The notes below the pieces were generated by a model, which saw only the letters and a program-made list of their open reading frames with translations, was not told the DNA's origin and did not search any database. 64,000 nucleotides of DNA, taken from contig JACONQ010000006.1 of the NCBI GenBank assembly GCA_014281115.1, positions 3,100,001-3,164,000 of the forward strand. The letters run 5' to 3'. The DNA comes from Laburnicola sp. R22_1. Taxonomy: Eukaryota; Ascomycota; Dothideomycetes; Pleosporales; Didymosphaeriaceae. Shown piece by piece: positions 33,287 through 44,990 of the stretch. The translations under genes were made by a program, and so were the position numbers. The number at the start of each line of letters is the position of its first letter. The first letter of the stretch is position 1.

Positions 33287-34340
33287 TGATGATATTCTTT
33301 GTCTTACTGACACTGGGATTTATATTTGAGTTAGGTAAGAATGCATTAACATTAGGTTCTCGTGTTTTAGACACTATTTTGGATTTGGCAGAGGCTGAAT
33401 CAGAATTAGTTAAAACGAGGGTAAAGTATTGGGTTGTTTAACTGGGCTCTCGCTAAAATAAACAACATTGATACATAAAAGGATGCTTTTGCATTCCCTA
33501 TTTTTATAGAAAAGCAAGGATTTATATAATAATAACCTTTTAATTAATCAATTAGTTGTATTGGAGAGTTGTCTAATTATGAAACTAGTTATTTTTCCAG
33601 AATAAAGGCTCTTCTAATAGTTTTTCATTACAATTTATAGCTTCACTTGCTTCTAAAATAGTAGAGTCATTTAAAGTCTTAATACTTTAAATAGATAAAT
33701 AAAAACCATACATATTAAGGTCCCTAATTATAAAATAAAGAACAAGCTATACTTTAAAATAAGTATTTTATAAAAAAATAGTTGTAACAGTAAATCCTAA
33801 AGAAAGTAAAATAACTGTATTTCAGCCTATATATCTATATTTTTAGTTTCTTTAACTATAGTTTGATATGTTGCTTAATGTGGTGCAATAATTTACTCAT
33901 TTGTTTTAGTACTTGTTTTTAATACTTTAGCTGCTAAATGTTTTGAACTAAAACTAGATTTATGACCCTTATAGTGTAAGTGGGTATAATAATAATGTTT
34001 ATGGATTAGTAATAATGATGATATTCTTTGTCTTACTGACACTGGGATTTATATTTGAGTTAGGTAAGAATGCATTAACTATAGATAGCAAGCAAATGTT
34101 ATCCTACAGTAATACAGATGCACCTAAGTCAGATATATTTTGAGCGCATAATACATATATTATGCGTGTAGTCTCTGAGGAGCCCTTTTTAAAGGTTTCC
34201 TGCTGATTGTTTTTCTTAATTAAGGACTTTATTCTTAGAATTTTTATTTAAACAATCTCTCATTTCTTAAAATCATTTAGTTTATCCCCTATTAATGGAT
34301 ATTAATTAAAATAATTTATAAGAAACTTTACACTGTCTAA
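33287..34340 (+). other. Nuclear copy of mitochondrial DNA (NUMT) with the nad3 3' end
   Basis: In one frame 33964-34095 reads DPYSVSGYNNNVYGL, then VIMMIFFVLLTLGF, IFELGKNALTIDSKQ. This is the conserved C-terminus of NADH dehydrogenase subunit 3, a mitochondrially encoded complex I subunit. A 64-bp stretch of it (34016-34079) is repeated exactly at 33287-33350, 729 bp upstream. CA and TG dinucleotides remain common, unlike the RIP-damaged DNA on both sides, and the T-rich composition fits fungal mtDNA. The right border (about 34340) is approximate. No working gene is expected in the nucleus. Confidence 0.8.
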
Positions 34341-34376
34341 AGATGATTTTCATTTTAGCTTAGCGCAATTTTGCTT

Positions 34377-34560
34377 AAATGTACATAAATATGCGCAGGT
34401 ATATACAAACTTGCCTAAACATATAAGTATACATAGGCATACGCAGTTATGCGCAAATCTGCCTAAACGTGTAAGTATACGTAGATATGCGTAGGCATGC
34501 GCAAACCTGCCTAAATATATAAGTATACACAAATATACTTAAGTAAGTATATAAATATAT
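34377..34560. repeat. 48-bp tandem repeat, about three units
   Basis: The motif GCCTAAA recurs at 34413, 34461 and 34509, each followed by TATAAGTATAC-like sequence and separated by TATGCGCA/GCATGCGCA. The period is 48 bp. The minus-strand frame seen here (34350-34532) merely reflects the repeat. Confidence 0.7.
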
Positions 34561-34599
34561 AATATTATAAGAAAGTATATATAAATCTAGATTATATAA

Positions 34600-34815
34600 T
34601 ACTTAACTCTAAATTACTATGACTTACTACGTCCTAGTAATAGTTATAATTCTATCCAAATGTGTATGCGTTTAATTCTAAATTACTATAACTTACTACA
34701 TTATAGTACTAGTTGTAACTTCTTCTACTGCGCCCTATATTAATTCTAAATCGCTGTAACTCACTGTGTCCCAGCGATGGTTATAATTCACTCTAACTAC
34801 GCATACGTTTAAGTT
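34600..34815. repeat. AAATTACTATAACTTACTACG-type repeat block, copy 1
   Basis: Three degenerate units contain TCTAAATTACTATAACTTAC and TATAATTC-like tails. The same block in the same order occurs at 61727-62020 with one extra unit, in both cases just 3' of a helicase-like pseudogene on the minus strand. Confidence 0.7.
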
Positions 34816-37800
34816 CCTTTAGTTACCTATTCTTTCTATTTTTTGCATCTTAAGGTGTATCCACTAGTCTTCGCCCTAGCCTTATATAATCTTAATGCTT
34901 TATAGCACGCTAACTCTAAGTCTAGAGCAGTTTTTTTATTAGAATGTTTATATCCCTCTATACCTATTGTGTTCTTTACAATTACTATATCTACTTTCTC
35001 TAATAACTACTTACGCTCTATTACTCTTCTTATATTAACCTAGCTATATTTATTATAGAGTAAGCGCGCGTTCACGACTAACTTCTTCTGCTCTAGCCAG
35101 ACTAGCTGTTAGATAAACTATTTAAGCTCCTCGATTTTGCGAGCTGGTAATTCCATAATAATATAGTTCGCATCTATAAGGTTAATACCCTTAGTATATA
35201 GGTCTATAGTTATTATAATAATTCTTAATAAGCTATTAACGCTGTTAAATGCGTTAATAATTGTCCTTTGCTTAGGGAAGCTTATTCTACTATAGATAAG
35301 TGCGATATACATCTTATTCTAGATAATCTAGATAATAGTGTAAAACTTCTTAGTAACGTCCACTTGACTCTTAAGGAGCTTCTACACACCCTATAGCTGT
35401 TAGCATAGTAACTTATTACAATTTATAATATATATATAATAGCGTTAAGTAATATAATTATTAGCATCTTTGTCTTAATTATAATCTTATTCTAGTGCAG
35501 CTTCCTATTAGAGTAAAGTCCTAAACGCGCGCTCTTCCTTAACACCTTAATCTTCTAAATATACTATCGCATATATGCCCACTTTAAATTATCCTTAATA
35601 GCCTTGCTAAAATTAGTAAATAAGGGCAACGCTTTAAGATTACTAGAATTGCTTTGTAGTTAGTTAAAATGCGTATCTATACTATACTTATTATAGAACT
35701 TAATAAGTAATAGTGCTATGCCTGCAATATATAGGTTATAGTAAGACTTTAATATCTAATATTAATTATTCTACTCTTCCCTTATGCTCTAGACGCTCTT
35801 TCTCTTTGTTTACTAACTAAATAACGTTTCGTATTATGTTCCTACTTATCTAGTTGTATTCGATAATAACGTCCTTCTAGATAAGTTTAATATCTGCTAT
35901 TTTTAGTAGAGGCTTTCTATCTAGCCTTTACGTATGTTTATTACGTTTAATTAATATTATCTATATAATATTTGCTATAACCTTGCTATATTTAAGAAAC
36001 TTATAGTCTTTAAGCATAGCATACTTCTTTTCTATCTTTCTTACTCTATAAGCAGCCTGCGTACCACCTTCTTAGATTGTATTAAGAGTAGATAGTATTT
36101 TTTTATATGGCTATAGGGAAGATTTTACCCCTCTTATACTAGTATTTACTACAGCTGTTATTTATAGGCTATACTTAAAGGCAAGGTATTAGAGTATAGA
36201 CTTATACATTCTCGCGCTTTTAGAATTATAAGATTTTTCTATATATCTTAGTTGCTAAGACATTTGGGTAATCTAGTGTAAGAAGTAGTTTATAATAAGC
36301 CTCTAGACTTACTGCCTACTTTGTTATATTAGTTAGAATAGCTCTAGTTTCTAGGCTAGACATTTTAGTACTATTATTATTATAAGTTATTGTAAACCTC
36401 GCAGTGTATAACACGCTATATTACGTACCCACCATAGTTTATAATAGTCTTTATCTCCTTTAGCCATATTATTATGCTATAAGGTCCTGCAAATACTAGC
36501 TAACTCTTTATCTATTAACGCCTAGGATAGCGTTAGGTTAACTAACTACATCCGTAATAGTGGCTAAAAGTTATTAAGCGTGCTGTGGGTTTATTGCCAC
36601 TTTCTTTTTACACATATATAATAGTTATTAAGCTCTTATATATATCGCTTTTTAAGCTAGTTCTTTATAATATATCTTATTAGTTTGTGTTTAATAGCGA
36701 GCCTAAATAGTAGTTTAGAGAATTTTACTATCTACGCTTAGTATAGTAGACTTAAGATAATATTCCCCTAGTTACTACTAGTATTCGCGACCATTATAAT
36801 CTAGCCACATTCTATTAGTATTTAGTAGTTATGTGTCTATAAATTAGCTAAGCAAGAACATAATAGTGGGTATTAGTTCTATCTTAGGTATAGACCTGTC
36901 GCTCCTTTAGGTAGATAACTCGCCTGTTTTGTGTTTTCGCGCAAGGTTAACAATTATTCTGTCTTATAATCTAGGACCCCATAATTAACCTCACTAGACA
37001 GGGGTGAGACTTCCTAACGCTAGGACTAGACCTATCGCTATTACTACTATATCGCTCGCTCTATATAACTATTTTAGCTAATACTATTTACTAGTAGAGA
37101 AGTATTATAGAACCTAGAGTAAGGACCTATGTTGCGGGGAATGTAATTATATCGTACAATGTTATAAGCGTGGCCTAGTTAAGCATAACTATCTGCGCTA
37201 TTATAGCGTATAACTGTTCTATTATATAAGCGCGTGCCTGGCTAAGATTAGCGTTAATAGCTGCATTTACTCTATGGATAATTATTAGCGAGATTTTAGT
37301 ATTATATAAAGTTATAGTAACTTACTATAGTACACGCTGCGTCTTAGCCAGCTATTATTATAATAATTACTATCTATACTTAGTATCTTAAAATCCGCCT
37401 TTGCTAGATAGATTAGCACTATCTATATTAATAGTCCTCTATACTTTATTCTTATTAATAGCTATTATATTATATTAGAGTAATAAGGATATTAGTAAAA
37501 TACGTAGCAATGGTATACGGATTCTCTTTATACTATTAGTTTTCAATAAAGTGTAACTAGGCTAAGATAGGTCGCTATTTAAATTATAGCTTTGGCAGAA
37601 GCCGCTCTTCTTTTTATCCTACTATTATCGCCTTCCTCTAATTATTGTGTGCTCGTCCAACTCGCTGCCACTTAGGGAATTGCTCTTTTTATTTTTCTAT
37701 TATTATTATGTCTTTCTTTAGTTGTCTAATTTGCTATCTAAGCTGTTATCGCCAGTGTAGAATATGGGGGTAGAATCTATTATCTATTAATTCACTATAA

Positions 37801-39599
37801 TTTATACTAAGTTCTATCTAGTAACTTTTAATTCTTACCTTTTTGTATTTATAATAAGTTAGAATTAAAGTCTATATTAACCACGCTATATTATTTATAG
37901 AGAGATGTATAAAGTGCTAGAAGTTATTTGTCTAGTATATCTATAAGTACTATGGTATAGAGTAAGCATATTAAAAGACCTTTATTACAACTAGCGATTG
38001 CGCCATTATAATATTCTATTCTATTACTATAGTTGCTACTAGTAGTTGCACCTCTATCTAAAGAACACTAATTATCTTAATCTTTATTAGTCGTATAACT
38101 CTAGGTGCCCACATATAAAATACATCTAGCGGCTTTCATATTAGTTTTAGGGTCTTTTATATAATATTTTAAAGAGCGTTAAGCATAACTAGAGTTAGGT
38201 TCTTCTTCTCGCTATCGCGTCTACTTATTATTAGTACATAATTGCGTTGGATGCTTAATAATAGGCAGGTTAAAAAAACCTTCCCTCTTCGCGTTAGTAA
38301 CCCGAATATTTATCTTGTTTTCTCTAAATAAGTGGTTTATAGTCCGCGTATTAGTATGCGGGGTATTATTAATGCGAAGTGCTTGCAGCGTAGTTATATT
38401 AGCTATGCCTATATTTTATTGTAAAGTGACTAAAGCTATCTAACTTATAAGTTGTTGCGACGTTGCCTTACAATAAACCCGCGTTCGGTCTATTGTATCC
38501 GCCTTAGCCTTAGATATCTTTGTGTTTTTATTTCGTTCCCGCAGGACTGTTGTCTAGAAATCGAGCCCAGCCCGTTCGCGCTACTTCCTAGCTTTCCGCT
38601 TACTGTGTCCGTGCACTCAACGCCCGGATTTAGTCAACGCCCCGCTAAACACTATAGCAGCTTAACTAAAATAAGGCTGCAGAGCCACACAAAATCGCTA
38701 TTATTACAAGATTTTATAGTAGAGTACTATTTTAATGCTTGCGATTCACCTATGCTACTTATATTTACTTAGAAGCTTAATGTTGCGGCCGTGCCACGTA
38801 GTCTTAGGTAAAGCTGCTAATGCAGCACCTAAAGCCTCCTAAGTAGTTATAGTATTAACTACGCGTTTCTAACGCTTATTGCTCTATATAGATGGCTGCA
38901 AGGCCTTTCTCTTACTCTTTTAGGTAGATTGTAGAGCTTTTGCATTATCGCGAGCTTCTCTCTAGTAAGTACACTCTGCTACCTTCTTAGCCTTCTTCTT
39001 CTCCTTGGCTACCTTAGCTGTCTCCCTTGCCACACACTTCTCCTTTGCAATTTTCTCCTTGCATAGCTTAGCTGCCTTCTTTAACTTAGCCTTCTTAGCT
39101 TTTTGAAGCTTCTGCTCCTTCTCCTCTTGTTCCTTTACAGACTAACGTACGCGAGCCTCCCTAACCTTCCTTAGTGACTAGAAAACCGCCCCCCCTATAG
39201 TACTCTTAACGTTGTTGCAGATCTAGAGGTTTTCCCTTCTTCTTATACTTCTTTTTTGTAGTAAGAGCCTCTCTTAACCTAGCAATCTTATAGTGAAGTA
39301 ACTCATTTTAAACTAAGATGTGGTGGAGTAAGCGGCTAAGCTTCTGCGCGTTCTTACTACTCTAATCTTCTACTGCGGATCGTACAAGGCGGTCTAGTTT
39401 ACGCTAGTTAGATCCGCTAAGTACTAATATAGAGCTCTCTCGCGATTCCTACTTATCTAGGGTAGTGTTAGTAAACCTTTTAAGTATAACCTCTAGGTTA
39501 AATGGTTGGTTGGTTGGTATTTATTTTTCGTCTAGTTGATGGGGATTAAGTCCACCATCTCGCCTCCCGAAGGGCATATACGACGTGCTAAGCTATGGA

Positions 39600-42500
39600 A
39601 TTGCAGTGCTAACACACTACCCTAGAAAGCATTTCTTGCCTGCGCGGGTATTGCTACTATTTTAGAACTACAGCTCCCCTTCTAGTTAGAGAGACTAAGC
39701 AGTGTGTGTACATTAGGGTGATTTCCTTACATTTTAAGGCATCTATATGCCAAGAGAGAGAGAGAGTGTGTGTATAGGGGGGGCAGGGGGAGAGAAAGAG
39801 AGGAAGAGGGGTGAGGAGTATTGCAGCTCTTGTGCTGGACCTAGTTTCACTAGGTGCTGCATTGCCTGTTGCTTTTGCAGGGCTGTAAGAGCTAGTAGGG
39901 GCAGATCCTAGTGTAGTACTGCGTTAGTTTAGTAAAGGCTCTAAAGAACTCTAGCTCCCTTATTAGTGCTGCAGTGTACGCTAGGCCATCAGCCTGGCTA
40001 GATGGCGGTATAGGTGGTCGAAGTGGCCATCTGCTAAACGTCCCTAGAGTCTTATGGCAAAGCGCGAGGTGCTTAGGTGTCTTATCCTGTCTGCATAAGC
40101 AAGTAAGGTTTGCATCCTTGTAGTTGTATTTTTAGTAGTACTAGGCAAAATCCCTATATCTAGACCGGATAGAAAGCAGTCTGGCTAGGATAGCTCTTAG
40201 TAGGTCTAGTTCCTTTAGACTGCTGCGTGGTGCGTAGTCTAGGTGCCAGCTTTTGTACCATCTAGAGAGTTTGTTCTTCTTTTTAGACTACTAGATCTAT
40301 TGTGTGTGTTGTGATGTCTTGCGAGCAATTGTCTTAATGCCTAAGAGTGTAGGCAGAGCAGCTTTACCTATTGCAGGTGATAGGTGTTAGGCTTCTAGGT
40401 TAGCTAATCTGTCTACTGCCTCATTTCCTTTAATGCCTAGGTGTCCAGGGGCCCATTTGATAGAGACATCGTAAGTCTCTATAGCGCCATGGCACTCTAG
40501 AAAGGCCTATTGAGAGGTAGGGGGTGCGTCGCCCCTTAGACACCATATGACTAAGGTGCTGTCTATGCACAGCCAGATTCGATGGGTATTGAACTCTGGT
40601 TGTCTTATAGTATGCTGGAGGCCTCTCTATGCTCCTACTGCCTTAGCGTTAAAGACGTGCGAGGTAGAGTTAAGCGACCCGCGTCTAGTCTGCAGTTGCT
40701 TTCCATTCTAATACACTGCAAAGCCGTAAGTAACCCGCTTTCCTCCTTCCTTTGTGTACTGTTTAGAGCCATCTAAGAAGATAGTTACGTCTAGTGGTGG
40801 GAGATAGGCCCACTATATATTAAAAGCCTTAGCTGCAGTCTTCTTGTCTATGCTAAGCGTTAGGTCAATTCGGCAGCTACTTAAGTAGTGAGGGGCTGTA
40901 AGTGTAGTCCTAAGGATCTCTGGTAGAAGAGATGCCATCTGTTAGACTTTAGTCTTGACTCGCTATAGTTGTCCTATTTTTATACCCCTATTTACTATAT
41001 ATACTAATATGCGCCTAGTGAGAGGATGGTCTGTATCTGTAGTGCGCAAGTGGGTTGCAAATCTAATTTTAGCTTCCTCTAGTGCCACTACTGCAGACAG
41101 TAGTCCGGCGTCGCGGAAGAGTGCAGCTGTAGGGGTTGTTCTCCACGCTGGTAGAATGCCCCTTACTGCTATGGCCAGTGTCTTGTCTATAGCAGCTATG
41201 TGCCATCTAACGTAAGCGCTAACCTCTTGTGACCTGCCTAGTTTGAGTGTATGTGGCTGCTTAGTGCGGCCTCTGTACCAGCATTCCGTCCCGTACAGAA
41301 GCGACAGGTATACACAGGCAATAGTGGCCTTGCGGAGGGAGCTAGCTAGTGGTCCATAGGTGGTCCTAGCCAGACTGCGAATATGATAAGCTACCCTAGC
41401 AGCTTTTGTAGTGCGTGTGGCTATGTGTCGTCTAAAGGTAAGTCTGCGGTCAAACCACACTCCTAACTAACGCAGGGCTGGCTGGCTGTGCTCTCCACCT
41501 AGGAGAATAGGGTAGATCGTGAGCTGCTCGTCTACAACACATGGTGGTGCGTAGTTGCTCCGCTGTCTAGTCAGGTGTATCATTTCCTGCTTTTCTGGGG
41601 CAAAGGTGACCTTATTAGTCTCACCCTATGCTCTGATCTGCCTTAGATCTGATGCTAGGAGCTCGACGTTGTCGTCCATAGAGTGTGAGGCCCAGTATAG
41701 ACATATGTTGTCTGCATATCCAAACCTCTGTTCTGTGTCCATAGATAGTAGCTCTGCTAGATACAGTGTGTATAGTACAGGCGAGAGAGGCGAGCCTTAA
41801 GGTGTGCCACAGGCGACAGGGTAGCTAGGGGTAGTAACCTGTCCAAGGCGGACTCGAACCCTCCAGTTAGTGAGGAATGAGTCTACAAAGAGCATAGTTC
41901 TTTGTGGCCAGCCCTGTTAGGCCATCCGGTATAGCAGGCGGTTCTTCAGGAGCGCATCAAAGGCGCCTTGCACATCTAGGGTGACTATAGTGACATGCTT
42001 TCTAAGTACCTATACTGCTTTAGTGTCGTGGGTGAATGCTGCAGTAAGGTCGGTTGCAGAGCGCTTTAGAAGGGCGCCGCCATACTGGGGGCTGAGGATC
42101 TTGTGTGTTATGGCGGTCCACGCGATTCTTCTGGCTACTGTTCGTTCAAGTCCCTTTCCGATGCACGAGAGAAGCGCTATAGGTCTCTAGGAGCGGGGCG
42201 ACGATCGGTCTGTCTTTCCCGTCTTAGGTATCATTGCTACCTCTGCAAGCTTCCATTATGCTAGGAAGTGGTTGAGCTCAAGGCATCGCTGGAAGACCCT
42301 TCGTATGAATTCCCCAACCTAAGCCCAGCAGGCTCGGAGTAGTCGCACAGTAGAGCGATTAGTACCTGGTGAGGTGCTCAAGACCCCTATTGTGTTTCGC
42401 TCACATTCCTCCAGTAAGATGTGTGTGCTCCACGGGAGGGTATCTGCCATCTCCTAGTCTAGGTAGTGTCTGAGGTCATCCTCTACTATGTACCGGTTGA

Positions 42501-43760
42501 GGACTTCCTCTCTAAGAGCTTCTGCCTTCTCTAGGGGGTCTAATATTGTCGTATTGTTCACTACAAGAGGAGTGTCCTAGTTCTCTAGTGTAAGCTTGTG
42601 CCAGGCAATGATCTTAAACAGGTCCTTATTGTCTTTAGCATTATCAATAACATGCCGCCAGTACTACCTCTTGGCCTATCGGACGGTAGTCTTGAAGGCC
42701 TGTCTCTCCTCCTGTAGACTGCCAGAGCAGAGCTGTCTAGCATGTTTGTAGGCCTGGTAAGCAGTTTTACACTCCTTAGTCCACCATAGTGCCGCACGGC
42801 CTTCCTTGCGGTCAGGCTTGCCTGCTGTCTGTACAGAGTGCTGTATAGTCTCTATAAGCAGCGTGACACATTCCTCTAGCTATGCTGCGTCCAGTGTTGC
42901 AAGCAGGTCTGGGATGCTCTAGACACCCATCTCCACTAGCCTAGCGAATTTAGGTAGGCTTGCCTTGGGGACTCTAAAGTGGTACTGCTCTAGATGCGGA
43001 GTGCCTAGCGTAGAGATAGGGACAGAGGTTACTATTGTCTTATAGTCTAAGCCACTATGCATGCTAGCATCAACAGCAGACTAGGCAAATGGGATATTAG
43101 AGAAGGTAAGGTTAAGGATATAGCCAGCGCAGTGTGTTAGCTGCCCTGGCACACTAATGTAGTCCATAGACGCGTTAGCAGCCCATCTAGCTAGCTTCAC
43201 ACCTTCGTTAGCTGTAGTAATAGTAGGCTCAAAGGATTCATGTCTAGCGTTAAAGTCTCCTCCTACAAGGCAGAGTTAAGGGGGTATAAGATGTGTGACG
43301 TATTAGATAACGTGTGGGGTGTGTGGCTGTCTGTAGCAGTTAAGTATGGCAACTCTATTCACTACAGCCCATAGCATGTCTGGGTGGTTAAGGCTCTCTC
43401 TAGCCTAGTATTGTAGGTGGCATCCTTTGCGGATGTAGGTTATCACCCTAGGGCGGGCTAAGCCTAGCGTGTTAGGGCTGTCCCAGGTGCTAATAGGTGC
43501 TAGGTGTGTGAAACCAGGGTGGGTGGAAGTTCTTAAGTTAGCACATGTGAAGGGCTCTTAAACACACACAACATCTATGCCCTTTTAAAAGGCCACCTCT
43601 AGTATTGTAATATGCCAGGGTGAGCTCCTGCTAATATTGGCCCAGCATACACGAAGTTGGTTGCTTGGTAGGCTAGGCTGTTAATGCCTAGTGTTGGCTG
43701 GGATGTTGTAAGGGTGTTCTAACATGATAATGGCGGGTCATCGCTCATACTGGCGTCTTC
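39600..43760 (-). pseudogene. LINE ORF2 (endonuclease, reverse transcriptase, RNase H)
   Basis: Domains in order on the minus strand: an exonuclease/endonuclease/phosphatase domain from about 43680 (CWANISRSSPWHITIL, THPGFTHLAPISTW, LVGGDFNARHE); RT from about 42560 (SPGTNRSTVRLL, RPIALLSCIGKGLERT, TLDVQGAFDALLKNRLL); the catalytic box near 41720 reads FGYADNICLYW with Asn for the second Asp; a thumb region in a still-open 165-codon stretch (40963-41460); RNase H near 40790-40380 (IFLDGSKQYTKEG, LCIDSTLVIWCLRG, GIKGNEAVDRLAN). Stops are frequent, so it is inactive. Confidence 0.85.
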
Positions 43761-44019
43761 CCTCTCTAAGGTGGACGGGTTAGTGTGGATAGTTGATTGT
43801 GGACGAATGCTGCCGGCAGACAGTTGTCCTACATTAAGGCTCCTCTGGCCTGTGGCGGCCCGCCTTGGTCTCTTTTCTCTGCCAGTAGTAGAGGAGGATG
43901 CATAGGAGGCAGTAGTTGTAGGAGGTATAGCCCTGCTATTTCCTTCTTGCCTCTAGGCAGAAAGGTGGGAAGGCACTGTCTCTGATACCTCCATAGGAGG
44001 AGCTTCAGGCTGAAGTGCT

Positions 44020-44990
44020 GCCTATCCAAGGGCCACTTCAACTGTCCTATAGAGGTGCTGCTGTGCTATTTTGCCTGCGCGACGAATAGCCTTCAGCTCG
44101 GTCTTCGTAGGCTTAGTGATGTGTCTGTTAACCTGGCGAGGGGCTGCCGGGCAGTTGGTGTGACTAGCTGGATGAGGGCCATGACAGTTGGCACACATAG
44201 CTTTGTGGGCGCAACTGTCCCCGTACTGTCCTTAGTGTCTATCCGTGCGGTCCCCGCAGTGTGCACAGCGGGCTACTTGGGTACAGCGGGCAGCGTTGCA
44301 GTATCCCTAGCAGCCTAGGTTATATTGCTGTATGGTGGGATACTTGTGGATTTTCTTTAAGAATTGGCTAGTGCCAAAAAGCCAGAACAAGCGGACTAGC
44401 TCCTTGTATGAAACAATCCAGGTTGTGAGGCCATGCTAATTTGCCCTATGCCGTGAGGTCCTACAACTAACTAGCTACTTGCCTGTTTGCGAGCAGACCT
44501 CTTCTTCTACTAGCTAGGTAGTAGTTAGTAGTTCTGTGCCGTCTAGGGTCTGGAAAGAGCTAGGTACTCCTTGTACTGCGTAGTTAATCCAGCGTTTGGG
44601 GATCTTCACCGCGTCTCCGCCTAGCGCTCTTACTAGAAGTTCCTAGTTTTCTTAAGTTAGAAGTCAGCCCCAGATATTCTCATTTGCTGGAGTAATCGCC
44701 CAGCCTGTGTTAATTAGTAATGCGGTAGGTATGTCTTTAAGGGTAAGTCCTGCTATGCTCTTACATATTGCCTGCCTTATCGCAAAGGGTGAGGGTTGTT
44801 GCAGTCGCATTGCCGGGTTAGAGATGGCTACGAATATTCGATTGTCTTCTTTTAGCTTAACGGGCGGGTTGGGCCAGGGCTTAGCAGGGATTAGGGGCCA
44901 ACTGCCACCCCTATCTAAGATCTGGGGGTCTCTGGCTACGTCCGCCCAAGAGCGGCGTCCCAACTCTTAGCTCCTAGGGTTGCTATGACT
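44020..44990 (-). pseudogene. LINE ORF1 (Gag-like, CCHC zinc knuckles)
   Basis: Readable segments are ELGRRSWADVARD near 44965, RIFVAISNPAMRLQQP near 44850 and IPKRWINYAVQGVPSSF near 44600. Zinc-knuckle-type cysteines and histidines follow near 44300-44140 (CAHCGDR, CAHKAMCANCHGPHPASH). This is the RNA-binding ORF1 layout of fungal Tad1-clade LINEs. Several stops interrupt it. The true start is upstream and damaged. Confidence 0.75.

Noticed and set aside
34350..34532. A 60-codon frame rich in Tyr, Cys, Leu and Ile on the minus strand
   Set aside because: It is produced by the 48-bp tandem repeat; no gene is implied.
41845..41875. A tRNA-like GGACTCGAACC string
   Set aside because: It lies within LINE ORF2 and no cloverleaf partner arms were found around it.
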